NCBI RefSeq assembly: GCF_009389715.1 | Contig: NC_052406.1 | Span: forward strand, 992,001-1,056,000 | From: Phoenix dactylifera | Lineage: Eukaryota > Streptophyta > Magnoliopsida > Arecales > Arecaceae | DNA: 64,000 nucleotides | Reading direction: 5' to 3' | Part shown: one piece after another, positions 10,201-23,940 of the stretch | Layout of the letters: every line of letters begins with the position of its first letter | Numbering within the stretch: position 1 is the first letter of the stretch | Program-made: the position numbers and the translations under genes | Notes under the pieces: generated by a model | Databases searched by the model: none | Seen by the model: the letters and a program-made list of their open reading frames with translations, nothing else | What the model was told of the DNA's origin: nothing

Positions 10201-13200
10201 TGTTAGCATTATATGTCGAGATTGCATGATTACTCTCACACAGGATTTACCCAAAGAAGATGCCCAAGAGATAGAAAACAAGAATTGAACAATTTCATGA
10301 TCATTTACTTCAGTATCAGAAGAAGTTAAAACTCAGCTAATCATGCAGGAGGTTCAAAAAAAAAAAAAGAAGGGAAAAAATGAATAAAAAATGGGAATCA
10401 GTCTGAAGACACTTATGATTGAATACTGGCATCTCTTAGTCTCAAACATCATAATGTGATGTGGAAATGTTTCTCATGATGCGAGCACAACCCCAACAGA
10501 AGCAGAAACACAATAATGTCTTCAAGTAGTACCATGCAAACAACTCCTTCCAGTTTCAGACCATGTTCTTCTTTCATTGTTATCAGGCATTATCCATCAT
10601 TGGTCTTTCAGGATCTAGATTATGATTAGGAGACAGGACTGCCTCATAGACAACATAAATGTCATCAATGATAATATCAAAAATCATAATTCTAGTTCTT
10701 CAACCGACAGGTTCCTTGGAGTAACATGAGCGGTACACATTGGTTGAGGATATATGAACAATTGAAGTCACTCTCATTATAATAATACCAGTACCCATTG
10801 ATTACAACTGATGATGGATTAGTTGTGCTTGTTGCTGATTTCATCCTTCTTCCATCATCATGTTGGCATTTATGATGACTGTATTTAATACGATTTAGGC
10901 CAGGTAAACAAATGAGTGAAGTATTTGCAAGTAAACTTCCACATCTATTTCTTAGTGTATGGGTGTGGAAAAACAAGTCACTCAGGCCATCTAAAAAAAA
11001 TCATTACCTAGGGTCAAAAGTGCTAACAGCGAAGCTTGCAGCTCAGAAAGGGGAGAAATAAGAGTAACTTTCCTATCTTGTTGTTATTCCTAAAGTTTAG
11101 TGCTGAATTCTTTAATATGAATATCTAAGGTAGCACTATCTGACACCAAATATGGAATAGTGAAAGGGGAAGCTAAAGCTCTTTTTTTTTCAGTGAGATA
11201 AGAGAACACAAAGCTTAAGCAGTAATTAGGCACAATATACTCATTTAGTAAATGTGATGTTCTAAGATAGCAGTTCATCGCACGCAAATAATGCTTCAGC
11301 TGAAAAGGTAACTTTGAGTCCTAGACACTCTAGAGTACAGTATTCTGCCTAGACTGCAATATTTGTACTTCGTTATCTGCATAGGTTTCAATCATCTATG
11401 GTAGAATGGCATTTTACCCTTCTCCAAACGAGGGGGGAAAACTAGATGGTATAAATTCCACAGCTTTATGAGGAATACTCAAATGACTTGCAAAATACTG
11501 CTCCCTTGAGGCAACCAAGCAATTGCAGAACCTAGTAACATATTGTTGCAAGAGTGAGGCTGGATTCCGACCAGGAGGCGTAAACTAAACCTCGATATTT
11601 TTGTGGCAGCACCAGATTTACTGCAACGTGATCTAGGTAGATACATCATTCAAGGGTGGAGAACAATACTGCCCTGATTCCGTTCTGCTGTTGGCTAATC
11701 CACAGCTAGAGGGAACTCCATTTCTTTTCTTTCAGTTGAAGGAAATGAAAATGTAATCATTACAATTTCTTTTCAAGCATAACCATTCCTCTTCATCGAT
11801 GTCCACCGATTGTGCAGGAATACCAACCTATTCTTTTTCCATTGTGAAAAAGGAAAAGGAACAGGGGAAAAAAAAGAGGAAAAATTGAATCTTGATTATG
11901 TTATACCATCAATTAGGCCTCAACTCTGCCATAATGATCAGCGTTTATGAATTTCCCCTTGAAATTATAACCCTCTGCCCAGCTCCTTGTCTCACTATGA
12001 TCAGAGTCATCCTCACACCTTGATAAAAAATTTTGATAGGTCACTAAAGCACTATATTCCTGTATGCTCACAATCCTGGATCATTTACAGGAGCCACAGT
12101 GCTGTCTTAATATCATTTTCATAATGAAGACTGACAGAAAACAGGAAATATTATAGGAAGTGACCAATATTAACAAACAGGGCATTGCATCTGCATCAAG
12201 TGAACTGCAAGGTCAAGAGCAATGTGTCGTAATTTATAAAACCAGTAATGCACTATGCAAGGAGGGGACATGGTGAACAAGACATAATAGATGCACCAAC
12301 GTATGTTTACGTAATTCTTTGTAGTCAAGCAATAGCAAGAGATTCAAAAGCAAAGTTTGTATCATAAACATGAAAGTTTTTCAGAATACTAATTATAGAT
12401 TCATTAAAGAAGCAGTGTGTTACCAAACAGCAAAAATAAATCAGGTAACTTCAAAATCAGCACTCTTAGAAGCATTTCGATTTATATTGGCATGATCTCA
12501 GCAAGAGTTTTCCAAAAACCAGCAATATTCGAGGTTTTCTTCATGAAATGTTATAAGCAAGCGGGCACTGAGAACAAAAACCAAAGTTGAAGAAACCAGT
12601 CATTCGGTTATACCATTATCAAAACTCTTATATCAGAGACTGGAGAGCTATGCCTGATTGCCGGTGGCCATGTACCACAGAATATGATGTCACAAAGAAA
12701 GGTTTTGACAAGTCCACTTGCACGTGCATTTAAGTGGAATCAAGCTGTAGCCTCAAAATTTTGAGTTACAATCGACAAATGATATCTTTTGTGAGAACAT
12801 TTTCAAGAAACAAGCTGTTGCTCTGAATTTAGGTTATCTTCTGAAACTTAGCATTGGAGGCAGGTCAGACATGGCTTCACTGCCATCGTTTTTGGATAAT
12901 ACAGTGATAACAGCCAACCGACTCAATAAAAATTTTTATAAAAAAAAATCCTAGGGGATAAAACATGGTCTAGTTTTGAAACATCAGCACATCTGCTTCT
13001 TTTGCACATCACAACAACAAGGTTATGAAATAAGACACTCTTGTGGCTGCCAAGAATAGAAAATCCCTTGAAGCAAAGAAACCCCCAATTTTCAACGACA
13101 AAAAAGGGCAGTTTCCAAGAGACCAAGACTCCAAAATTCATAAAGCTGAGTACCTGAGTGATTGAGCTCAGCACAGAGGATGCATGAATGGATAAATAAC

Positions 13201-13458
13201 CAAGTGCACTTGCAGGCATATACATAGGCCTGACTAATAGCATCCGTATGCTGAAAAACAAACAGTTAAAGAACTAGACAGGACCACAAAGTCTGAAGTC
13301 TATAACAGATAAAAGCAAGATATTAAACCATTGCCAGCAAAGAGTAGGAAATATGCCGAACTGGATTATGCAGTGTGACAACAGTCGGATTCCACCTACT
13401 TTAGTAGCAATAAACATGGAGCCATTCATGTACAGAAACCAACTCTCTAGAAGGTTCT
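10201..13458. other. 3' flank of the SWIB gene, no other gene
   Basis: Low-complexity and AT-rich. It contains an A run near 10350-10380 and many short frames, none with codon bias or a recognisable domain. Part may be 3' untranslated sequence of the SWIB gene whose stop codon is at 13459-13461 on the - strand. Confidence 0.4.
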
Positions 13459-16400
13459 TCATTTCAAAAAGTGAGGATTCAGCAATCCTGAGATTTCAAG
13501 AAAGCCAACACGATCTCTCCCTCCAAATATTTTTTTTAGCTTCTCATCACACACTATCACCTTTTTGTTCTCTGGGTCCTGTATAAAAATAATTCAAAGA
13601 ATAAATGCAAAACAGCCTCCGTCATCCATTATAGGAATTGATCAGAAGTACAAGAATTAACTAAATATTTTTTATAAAAAATCTACAAAGCCTAGTAACA
13701 TGGACATTGATAAGCAAATCTATATCTGGCATGATAACTGACATAAACACTCTACATGGAATAGACAAACTTTCAGAAGGCAAAACTTGCGCAGAAATAT
13801 CTGATTTCGATAATCATAGACCTCTTATAAAGGAGTATATGAGATCTACAATTGATAAATGAAATTTGAATGGTTTCTGGGTCAAAAAGTGGCCAAAAGC
13901 TACAGCCATAATTTAGTGACAATTTTCTATTACTTTTGAAAAGCATAATTTTGTGCAAAAATATTGTTTTTAAAATTATGTTGGACTCTTCCCTGTGATA
14001 GCTTCTAGACAAAAATTTTATTTGTGTTTGTATGTGTGTGTAGATAGAGAGAGATGAAAAGACACAATAAGATTGATCAAATATGAGACTAGATCCAGTT
14101 TGATGAAATTTGAAGATTGGAGTTCCAAAATGAAAATTCAAACCATTGAATGTGATCTACCATCTCCAAACACCCTTTAAACCAAAAATCATTTATTTTG
14201 GAGACTCCTAGCCCATGCATTAAGTTGTCACTAGAACATTGTACCATCTTCTCCAAAAGATGAATTTCCCCATTTTCTTTCTTTTCCTTCCTTGGCTTGG
14301 GCAAGAATGGGCAGGGCGGGGTGGGGCAGGGCAGGGTGGTAGCATAAAAAAACCCCAGAAATTTTATACTCAGGTGACCATTCTTCATACTTTAATTTTT
14401 TAATACCAAGCAAATGTGTACTTGTTAAACCTAGGCAAGGGGATATCAATTAAGATGTCAATGCAATCAATTGTGTTTCACTAGGCATCTTTGTATGAAG
14501 AAAAGATATAAATTGTTATAGTCCTTCACTTCATAGTGGATTAGTGAATGCAATCTTTTAGCATATTCTATTTATCTACTTGAAGATATTGACTATCAAA
14601 GTAATAAGTTTGTCTGGTGCCTTTTCCATTGTTTCCAAATAGTGTTAAGATCCATCTGAAGAGTGCTTTGGCTGTTTCAACAATGGGTGAACCATTTGTA
14701 ACTAGCCCACAGGTTGCTATATGCGGTTGGTCAGAGGATTAAAAGGCGGTTGCTATATGCGGTTGGTCAGAGGACTGCATAGCCACGATGCAGGTGCATG
14801 TATGGTTATTATTTTTTAAATATTTAAAAATAAATATAATAAATGAAATATAATAACAGCAATGATGATAATAAGATTTTTTGGATGGATAATAACAATA
14901 TTAACTATAATAATAACTAGCAATTAATACTTATTTCATAGTATCTAGTACCTCATATCAATAATTATAAAATAATTAACATTTCAACATAACTAATACC
15001 CGCATCAGGCCCACCTAAAACCCACATCAAATCTAACCATTAGCTTGAATCTGCATCCCCTACTTGGACCCACATAAGAGTGGATTGTATACATGACTCC
15101 AAAATGCTAAGTAGGCTTCCGTATTAGCTGTACAATACTAAGCCAGACATATATGCAGCTGCCCAATGGTAAGTAGGACCACCTTTTCGATCCATTTGCA
15201 ATATGACCACATATAATAATTGCATAAAAGCAATGTGGTGTAGCCAAGTGACCGCATATGCATATCTGGGTCCATATGCGGAAATATGCATCACATTTAA
15301 AACACCGTCGATAATGTACCAATTAGTCTAACAATCTTGAAGACTTGGCTATTTCAATTGCTCACAACAATGGGAGACTCTTTCGCACTTGTCAATTTAA
15401 TCTGGTCATTTTACATGCGAGGTTACCAAAATATTATCGCCTCAAAACTACATTTTTCTAGGATCAGCAGAGTGCTGCTCCACTAAGCTCCGTGGGTTTT
15501 CAAGTCCTTCCATTATGTTCTGTGGGTTCCTATGGTTCTTAAAATTAAGTGAGCTAGGCATGTTTCGCTGCAATCCGGGCTAGACCTAATTGCTACTATA
15601 GTACAGGCTAAATTGTCAGCCCAACCTACTAAACTAACATGGCCCAGATGAACAATTCTGAGAAAACCCAAGACCATCGCCTATTTGCAGGAAAGGACCA
15701 CATGCCTAAGTCCCAATCCTTATAAGATCTACCATGAGTTGCCAAACCCTTCATGGATAGCATTAGTGTATCAACTAAGTGATGGCCTTGCACATGTGAT
15801 GAGAGGCTAAAAGGAAAACCCTTATCGGATTTCCTTTCTGATCTTTCGCTTGCTTTCCCACCTCTAGTTGCATCCACCCTGAACCACCTCCATTTGCCAT
15901 TGAAATCCACCCATGGCTGACCGAGACAACCCACCTTGGGTCCACCTCCTCTCAAATAGGTACCTTGCCTCTCTTTAGTCTTTGCATGTGTGTGTTGTCC
16001 ACAACTTCTGGACTTTCTCCATGCTAGATGCTGTGTTTGACTGTTGTTTTCATGTGTCATGCACATATCAAGCACCCGTACCTACATTGTATCTCGTTGA
16101 CATGGGCATGTAGGGCAAATCTACAAAGTCTAAGTATCATGGATGAACACTAAACCATACTATTTTTAACATTTTGATAAAGTGAAAATCCACTTGTTTG
16201 AACTTTGAACTGTTAAATTGTTAACAATAGCGTGTTTTGAGACCTTATAATTTATTACATCCAAACAATAACTTAGGCTTCTTCACTGTTATATAGAACC
16301 TAGATTCTTAATAAGTTTAACAGTAGAGGCTGCTACTGTGCTTAGACAATTGATAGTAAAAATTTGAACAACCAAAGATCATTGTTGATTTAAAGATAAC

Positions 16401-18256
16401 GCTTGATTCTATGAGAAGTAGCTTGGTGTAATGGACATTAAGTTGGAAGCTGTGTACATGTAGTACGTTGAGATTTTCAAAAACATATGTGGATGATTCA
16501 TTAGCAGCTTTGAAAAGATTAGTGATTTTTTAGCCAAGACTCATTGAACTCATGACTCTCTACATTCATTGAATATTAACTTGCTATTGATAGACAAAAT
16601 AACATACCACACATATATTATTGGATGGCAAACTAACTTTATTAATAGCCTAAAAAGCTTTAACTCTAAACTGGAATTATTCATGAAATTGTGATAAGGG
16701 CATAAATATTAATAGAATATAACCAAAATATACAAATGTAGTTTTTGTGCAATGGGTTAGAACAAAGGTGCCAACCAAACTGGAAAAAGGATACCACAAA
16801 TTGATCATTCCGATATCTCGTATTGTTTAAGGGATGGAATGGAAGAGAAAAGCATCATATCCAATAGAAACAAAGATGAGTGAATTAAGTTTAAATTGTT
16901 CTTTGACAGCTAATATAGCCAATGCATTTCTTGAGAACTTAAAGACAACTTTAGGATACAAAAAGCCAGCAACATTAGAAAGTTGAGCAAAGAGTCCAAG
17001 CAAAAAAAAAAGGCTAAATTTCCACATACTCAAACTACATAACCTAAAGTAAGGATTTCTACCTACCAAACAGCCTTCTAAATTATGGCTAGCTTGCTTC
17101 ATGCTCAAGGCATACCGGAGAACTCTTTGGCTTGGAGGATTTATTTAGGTTGACAACTGGCTGAAAAAATCTGCTAATTCCTTTGTTGAGCCTTCTTGAA
17201 TTGAATTCACATTTCATTGTAGGCTCATGTTGATGGGAAAAGAATTGGATGAGAAAAATAATTACATGGGTGGGAATATTTTTGGGGGGGAAAAATCAAA
17301 GGCCAACTGCACAATATTTGGTTGAATGCATGCATACTGGGAAATGGCAGGAAATTTACGAATCTGCTGCATCTGGAAGTAGCTTGTATAATATGACTCT
17401 AAGAGATCAGGAAAACCTGATGACATTTTGCATATTACAAGCACCACATGCGTCACTGGTAAATGGCCTTAATTCATTTTATGTGATAACCAAACCCCAC
17501 GATAAGCAAAGCCTAATTTAGCTTCAAAATTCAATCTTTACCCTTTCGGTGATTCTCCAAGCACTTTTACCATTTATTCCACAACAAATAGGCAAATGCA
17601 TAACCATGATAAGCATCAATAGGAAATCATATGGAGGAAAACATTATTCAATTTCAAATAGCAGATTGCAGCATTAATCCATGAAAGCTACCCTACATGC
17701 ATGTTCGGAGCCAAAAGACCCAATGCCAAGTATGAGCCAACACCACACAAACCAAAAAAATAATCGAAGACAAATATCAGCTCCGATGCATGCTTCATAG
17801 AAAGGAGTTAACGGTGGAAAGAGTTACAAGCCACAAAAAGGGGGAAAGAAAAGCTTTGGAAATCATCAGCAGAAACCCTAACAAGAACAACGATCAGACT
17901 TAGAAAACGAGAGAGGGAAGTAGGAGGGAGAGAAAGACCTGGAGTTCGTTCTCTTTGATGTAGGCCCATATCTGCTTGAGGGCTTGGGTGCGGGGGATCT
18001 CCTTGACGCCCAGCAGCGCCTGGAGCTCGGGGGAGACGGGCCGGGGCTTGGTGATACCCCTGGGCTGCCTCTTCTTCGGCGCCTCGGGCACTACCTCCGC
18101 CGTCGTGGTCCTGGACGCGGCCGCGGCGCGCAGCACCACCGTGGCCGGCCATCTACTCGACGGCAGCGCGGCGGAGGGCAGACGAGCCCGGCAGGGGAGA
18201 ACACATGAAGCGGCCTCGCCGGTGATGAAGGCGGAGAAGCAGCTCATCGCCGCCAT
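13459..18256 (-). CDS. SWIB/MDM2-domain protein, probably organelle-targeted, two exons
   Basis: Exon 1 is 18256-17939 (106 codons) and ends at CAG|GTCTTT; exon 2 is 13578-13459 (39 codons plus TGA) and begins after ATACAG. The phase-0 join gives a 145-residue protein. Residues about 66-143 form one SWIB domain: RGITKPRPVSPEL, then QIWAYIKENELQ at the splice, then DPENKK, CDEKLKKIFGG and VGFLEISGLLNPHF. Residues 1-55 are rich in Ala, Ser and Arg with few acids, which suggests a plastid or mitochondrial transit peptide. Small plant SWIB proteins of this length are linked to organelle nucleoids or chromatin; the location here is inferred. A second Met at codon 4 is an alternative start. Exon 1 is very GC-rich and exon 2 is AT-rich. 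I saw no TATA box upstream. Confidence 0.9.
13579..17938 (-). other. 4.36 kb intron of the SWIB gene
   Basis: The intron is bounded by GT (at 17938-17937) and AG (at 13580-13579) on the - strand and splits the SWIB domain. It holds a GGGGCAGGGCAGGG-type G-rich patch (14305-14340), a 27-bp direct repeat (14712-14774) and AT-rich filler. No gene is supported inside it; short frames such as 15629-16075 have no domain and no codon bias. Confidence 0.75.
14712..14774 (+). repeat. 27-bp perfect direct repeat, 36-bp period
   Basis: GGTTGCTATATGCGGTTGGT and the next 7 bases occur at 14712-14738 and again unchanged at 14748-14774. Related CATATGCGG words recur inverted near 15245-15285, so this may be the edge of an unidentified element. 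Confidence 0.7.
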
Positions 18257-20169
18257 GGTCGGAGCTCCGCTGCCAGCGACGGTGCGAGAAACGAGGGTTG
18301 GGAGTTTCCGAGCCGAGAGGGAAGACGCCTGAAATGCTGCGGGGAGCGAGTGAACTGAGAGACTAGAAGAGATAAGTGCAGCTATTGTACGAAAAATGAT
18401 TATAGACCGTCAGATCGAAATTATCTTGAAGATGTTGGCTGATGATGGAGCCAGCTTCTGGACGATGTTGATCGAGGTGACTTCCTTGTCATTTGTCATC
18501 TTTTGGGTGGTTTTTTGTTTTTGTTTTTTTTTTTTTTTCCAGCATAAGCAGGTAACTCATACCACATTGGTACGAATATATTTAATAGAATTAGAAAATA
18601 AAATACCATGAAATGTCCTAGGCAGCTTTCCTCACTAGTCCATAGTGTACTACCGAAATAGCTGGCCGCATAAGCAGCCACCCAATCTACGGCTCCATTG
18701 TCCTTTCTAAATATATATTTGGTCTGGAAGACTTTTCTATCTCTATCCATCGCCCATACATTTCGAATTTAGTCCATCCCTACTCTGCTCGAGCCCCCCT
18801 GGATCCTTCTATTACTGTAGCCGAGTCATCCTGCATCGTAATAGAGCTGGCTTGGGTGGTCTTTTGGAGGGTGGGAAGGAACCATGCCTCAACCATCAGT
18901 TTTCGTGCCCTAAGCATCAATTTGGAGGATTCCTTCTAGCCTGTTATTTTTATTGCTTTCTTCAAAAAATTATCTCTTGTCCTCCCCAAGTTTTCTCATG
19001 CTTCACAAAATCACATACAATCTCTCATATCACAAAATTTTCAATTGGATCTTTCAAGATACCTGAGTGATTGAATCTAATCCCTCACCCCATCTACACC
19101 AAACCTCTGTGGCAACACTATCTCAAATGATGAAATTACTCTCACTTGATCCGATTAGTAAGTAAATTGTTACTTTGAAATCTAATATTCTGAATTATCA
19201 AGACAATAACTGGATAATAGCTTCTCTTTTCTAATATACAATTTAAAATATTTATATTAATAAAATGATAATCATATGCTTTCTCTAAACGAATTTTGAT
19301 TTAGGCTTTGGTCTAATTCATACTCTAAAAAATATAATACAATAATAAAGCATCAAAATAATATAATATGAATACAATATATAGTATTAGTATATAATTT
19401 AAATTAAAGTATTATATAACAAATAATATATATGATACAATATATATAATATTATATTATTTCAGGCTCATCCCAGCTTGACTCAAAAATTTGAATATTA
19501 TATAAATTATATAACCAATTTGAATGTTCATGCTCTTCATGCGCTATTTAACAAACGATAATTGATGAATGGTTTTTCTTTTTTTTTTTGGATATATCGG
19601 CAACTCACACTAGTCTTACGTGAGTATTACCATCTGAGTCAAGAGACAAAATACTCCATAAATATAGAGAAACGGGTGGATGAATGGTCTTTCAGATAAA
19701 CTCTCGACAATTATGACACCACCAAGCTATTCTCGTAGACTAATTCATATGCAATAGACTTCTTTCAGCAAATGATACAAAATCTTTGTCCTCCCAAACT
19801 ATGAAAAAATTTCGAAATGTTCGGCTGCAATGGCCACAAAAACTTTCTTTAATTAATGTACTTCTAAAATTCGAGTAAGTAGCCAAATATTAGATACACA
19901 CGAAGAAACCTCCAACGGCTATAAACAGTGCCGTACAACTGGCCAGCCTATAAGCGAGTTGTCCTTCTGCCAGCCTAAATTACAAAACAACAAACTTACA
20001 ATCCCATTCACCAACCGAACACCCGTGACAAATAAACACAACTACTAGCCTCACGGGAGCTGCAAACTTTGAGCTTTTTTTTTTTTTTTTTATCAATGAA
20101 ACAGAGGGAAGCGAGAGAAAGAGTGGGAGAGAAGGGTGTTTCTCGGCAGCTTCATATGACACGTTAATG
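18257..20169. other. Upstream flank of the SWIB gene, no gene seen
   Basis: Bases 18257-18420 are probably promoter and 5' untranslated region of the SWIB gene. Beyond this is AT-rich DNA with T runs at 18518-18538, 19568-19580 and 20068-20090, and no supported gene. Confidence 0.4.
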
Positions 20170-21010
20170 GGGTGTTTAGTATAAGATGATCATCTCTAGA
20201 TAAAAAATAATGCAAGTAAAAGTAATGAAATCACTGTATTTGACTGCATTACAGTATTCTATGTGGCAGTGATTTCAAACTATCCCCATCCCTCAAATCA
20301 CCACCCAATATTGTGACGGAAAATTCAAGATCACCCAAGATAGTGTACTAAAAGTTGAGAATAAAAATACTCCTTAATCTAATAAAAAAAATTGGTATAC
20401 CAATATATCGTTAATATATTATATTAATATTATATATGAAATTATATTATTAATCATATTATTGTTATATTATTAATTATATTATTGTCATGTTATTATT
20501 CAGTGATAATTTTAAATTATGGTAGAAATATATTATTGTAATTTATATTTATATAATGAAAGTATTTAATATCTTACTTCTATTTGCTTTATTTTCTTAT
20601 TTAAAATAATTATTAATATTAAAAATATATTATAAATATAAATAAAAATGTTAATAGATTTTATAGGATTAATAATTTATAGGACCAATGGATATATTTT
20701 TATAGAATAAATTAATAATTAATATATAAATAAATATATTAATATTTTGTTATAATATATTTTATATGATTATTATTTTATAAAATATATTATGGGTAAA
20801 AATTTTGGTATTGTATGATGAGTGATTTTAGATTTTCATAAAATACCAAATAGGTTATTCGTGGATCCCTGAAAATATTTAATCATTGAAATAAAATATA
20901 TCAAATATGGTGATCTTAAATCATTAAAATTAAATTATTTCAAAATAAAGATCATCAATGATTTAAAATTATCTTGATGATCCTATTTGGATCGCAAAAC
21001 ACTGTCCAAA
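20170..21010. mobile_element. Possible AT-rich MITE
   Basis: The left end, GTGTTTAGTATAAGATGATC (from 20174), and the reverse complement of the right end, GTGTTTTGCGATCCAAATAG followed by GATCATC (from about 21005), are partly alike. The interior is extremely AT-rich with many TATATTA words, as in old DNA-transposon derivatives. I could not find a target duplication, so this is only a candidate. Confidence 0.3.
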
Positions 21011-21528
21011 GGCGACAAATTTTACAAGGCATGTATTCCTAACAAAACCAGACATGGGGCCCCACTAGAGTGATGTCACCCGGCCCAAAAAAATCGCCAC
21101 TGACCCAACGAGAATACATGCCCATCCATGTTTGTCAATGGTTTTCATGTCTTAAAACCAATTTAGAGCTATATCAAGGAACATATTGGAAAGGATTCAA
21201 GTGGAAAAATTTGAGGTTAGATTTGGATTTATTAGATATGAGTGATGAGGAGCACAAAAGCATATAGCGAGGGCCGAACACCAAAAATCAGGCTCTCTAA
21301 AATTATTTGAAGTTATAAATTGGTGAGCCATTCTGCATGGCAAGTAACTGGAACTTAACAAAATCTAATTAAACCAATTTTTGATTAATCTTTAGTTCAC
21401 AAGATAATAGACTCCAAATCTCAGGTGCATGTAAAATGCACAGTTCTTCTGTTGAAGCATCTTCATGGAAATTGTATTGTTTTAAGAAAACAAAGAATAA
21501 ATATTGATAAATAATGCCTTAATAATAA

Positions 21529-21960
21529 ATGAATACCCTTCTAAATATCGGATTTTATATAAATACCCTTCCAAAATTGATATTTGTATGTATACCCACG
21601 TAAAACTCTATTATTGTACAAATACCATATAACGGTTGTTCAAATGGTATTGAAAAAAAATTTATTTATATTAATTAAAAATAAAATAAAATTTTAAAAT
21701 TATGCTACTGTTCTTGTCTTCTTTTTCTGCTATCAGAATTGCAATCTATTTGCATGTCTACCTATAAAGGGTGTTTTAGTCATTTTAATTTGAAACCATT
21801 AATTTTTTTTAACGCCATTAGATAGCATGGTACATATACAAAAACAAAAATAAAAAAAGGATAAAATAGCAAAACAAGTGTTTTACGAGAGTATACATGC
21901 AAATATCAGTTTTGGAAGGGTATTCATACAAAATTCGATATTTAGGTAAATATTTATGCA
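21529..21960. mobile_element. MITE with about 85-bp diverged terminal inverted repeats
   Basis: The left arm (about 21529-21613) reads ATGAATACCCTTCTAAATAT and continues through ACCCTTCCAAAATTGATATT. The reverse complement of 21875-21960 matches it at roughly four positions in five (ATAAATATTTACCTAAATAT, then ACCCTTCCAAAACTGATATT). The interior is non-coding. TAATAATAA lies just outside on both sides (about 21521-21529 and 21970-21980) and could be a 9-bp duplication of the Mutator type, but it is low complexity and not firm. Confidence 0.55.
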
Positions 21961-22930
21961 AAAAAATCCTAATAATAATAATACTGTTTTTGACAAGCTT
22001 ATTTTGTTCTTTGTCTAATGAGCCAATGGTACTGCTTACATCATACAATTACAACAACTCTTTTTGGAGAAATTTACAACTACTATAGGACAAGTGCCAA
22101 CACGGATTCTAATTTTATGATTCCTAGTTTGCCAACTTAAAAGTAGTCCTTCTAAACATAAGCCGTTTGATTTTCTCCTCTGAGCGATTCTGGGTTGTTC
22201 GCTAGTGTCACTGCATCTGCGAGTGTACGCTTGGAGTGATCCGATTGTTGTATCCTGAAGGATAGGCCACCATTATCTGCTACACCGAGATTCATTCTTT
22301 CTTAAGAACAGTGATATCACGCCTCAACCGATAAATTCTTTCTTCTTACCATTTATTCTTTCAATAAAAGTGCCCCCTGCATTTCTCCTTAAAAAACACC
22401 CAAGTTCCAAATTTTCAACCCAAATGTCTGTGTTCTGGACTCTCATTTCTGATTTGCAAAACTACCATATTGAGATACCTGAAATCCATACATATTTCAA
22501 CAATTTCTTAGAAAACAAATGAGAAGAAGATATAAAGAAGGTATTAAGTGAAGGGAATATGGGAAAGAACTGACCTTGGGCCCATTTCTATGGTGGAAAT
22601 GAACTTGGAATGGAGACTAAAGCAGAAGTCTGTGTTAGGGGGTTTGGGAGCATGACATCAAGCATGAACAGGAGGAGCGAGGTAAAGATAATCGAGGGAG
22701 AACCTAGTGAGTCAGCGGCGAAGGTGCATGATGGCCAAGACCATGCCAAGGTGGTTGATATATGAGAAGTCTAGGGAGTTTCATTGTTTCCTTCCCATAC
22801 CTAACATTTTAGCAAAAAGGGTGACATGAGCCAAATAGCTTTTCACATACCTAACAATAGAAGGCGACATACTGTTTAACATTTCATCAAATGTCCAGCA
22901 CCATTATATTTATTGCACCCTCGCTTGAGC
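21961..22930. other. Intergenic, nothing recognised
   Basis: No supported gene or transposon end; short frames only. Confidence 0.4.
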
Positions 22931-23940
22931 GCCGGATAAATTATTAGTTTTCCTTGAAAACAATTGTAATCAGACTAATGTTTTCTCCCAAAAAAAAAAA
23001 GATAAGCAATAGGTAAATTATTAACTTTTCTTGAAAACAATTGCCAAGCGTAATAATCATGTTGATGTTTTCTCCCAAAAAGAAAGATAAGCATCAGATA
23101 AAATATTAGCTTTTCTTGCAAACAATTGCCGAGCATGAAAATCATGTTGATGTTTTCTCCCAAAAATATAGATAAACATCGGACAACTTATTAGCTTTTC
23201 TTGAAAACAATTGTCGAGCATGATAATTATGTTGATGTTTTCCCCCCAAAAAAAAGATAAGCATCAGGCATATTATTAGCTTTCCTTGAAAACAATTACC
23301 GAGCATGATAATCATGTTGATGTTTTCTCCCAAAAAAATAGATAGACATCGGGTAAATTATTCGCTTTCCTTGAAAACAATTGCCGAGCACAAGAATCTT
23401 GTTGATGTTTTCTCCTAAAAAAATAGATAAACATCGGGCAAATTATTAGCTTTTTTTTATAACAATTGTCGAGTATGATAATCATGTTGATGTTTTCTCC
23501 CAAAAAAATAGATAAGCATTGGGCAAATTATTAGCTTTCCTTGAAAACAAGTATTGAGCATGACAATCATGTTGATGTTTTCTCCCAAAAAAATAGATAA
23601 ACAATGGGCAAATTATTAGCTTTCCTCGAAAACAATTGTTGAGCATAATAATCATGTTGATGTTTTTTCCAAAAAAAAAGATAGGCATCGGACAAATTAT
23701 TAGCTTTTCTTGAAAACGACTATCGAGCATGATAATCATGTTGATGTTTTTTTCCAAAAAAATAGATATGCATTGGGCAAATTATTAGCTTTCCTTGAAA
23801 ACAATTATCGAGCATGATAATCATGTCAATTTTTTTTTCCAAAAAAATAAATAAGCATCGGATAAATTATTAGCTTTCTTTGAAAACGATTGTCGAGCAT
23901 AAGAATCATGTTGATGTTTTCTCCCAAAAAAAAGATAGAT
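22931..23940 (+). repeat. Minisatellite, about 12 units of about 85 bp
   Basis: Each unit contains AAATTATTAGCTTTCCTTGA, AAACAATTG(T/C)CGAGCATGAT, AATCATGTTGATGTTTTCTC and a poly-A stretch of varying length joined to GATAAGCATCGG. Repeated ATGTTGATGTTTTCTCC words fall near 22977, 23060, 23147, 23233, 23320, 23403, 23489, 23571, 23655, 23740 and 23913, with a degraded one at 23823. Unit lengths vary mainly by the A run. On the - strand the units form short frames repeating MGENINMI and similar; these are by-products of the repeat. Confidence 0.92.

Noticed and set aside
15629..16075. 148-codon - strand frame inside the SWIB intron
   Set aside because: No recognisable domain, no nearby promoter, and composition typical of random open sequence.
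22931..23940. CRISPR-like array
   Set aside because: Units are contiguous tandem copies with no unique spacers, in a plant nuclear context with no cas genes.
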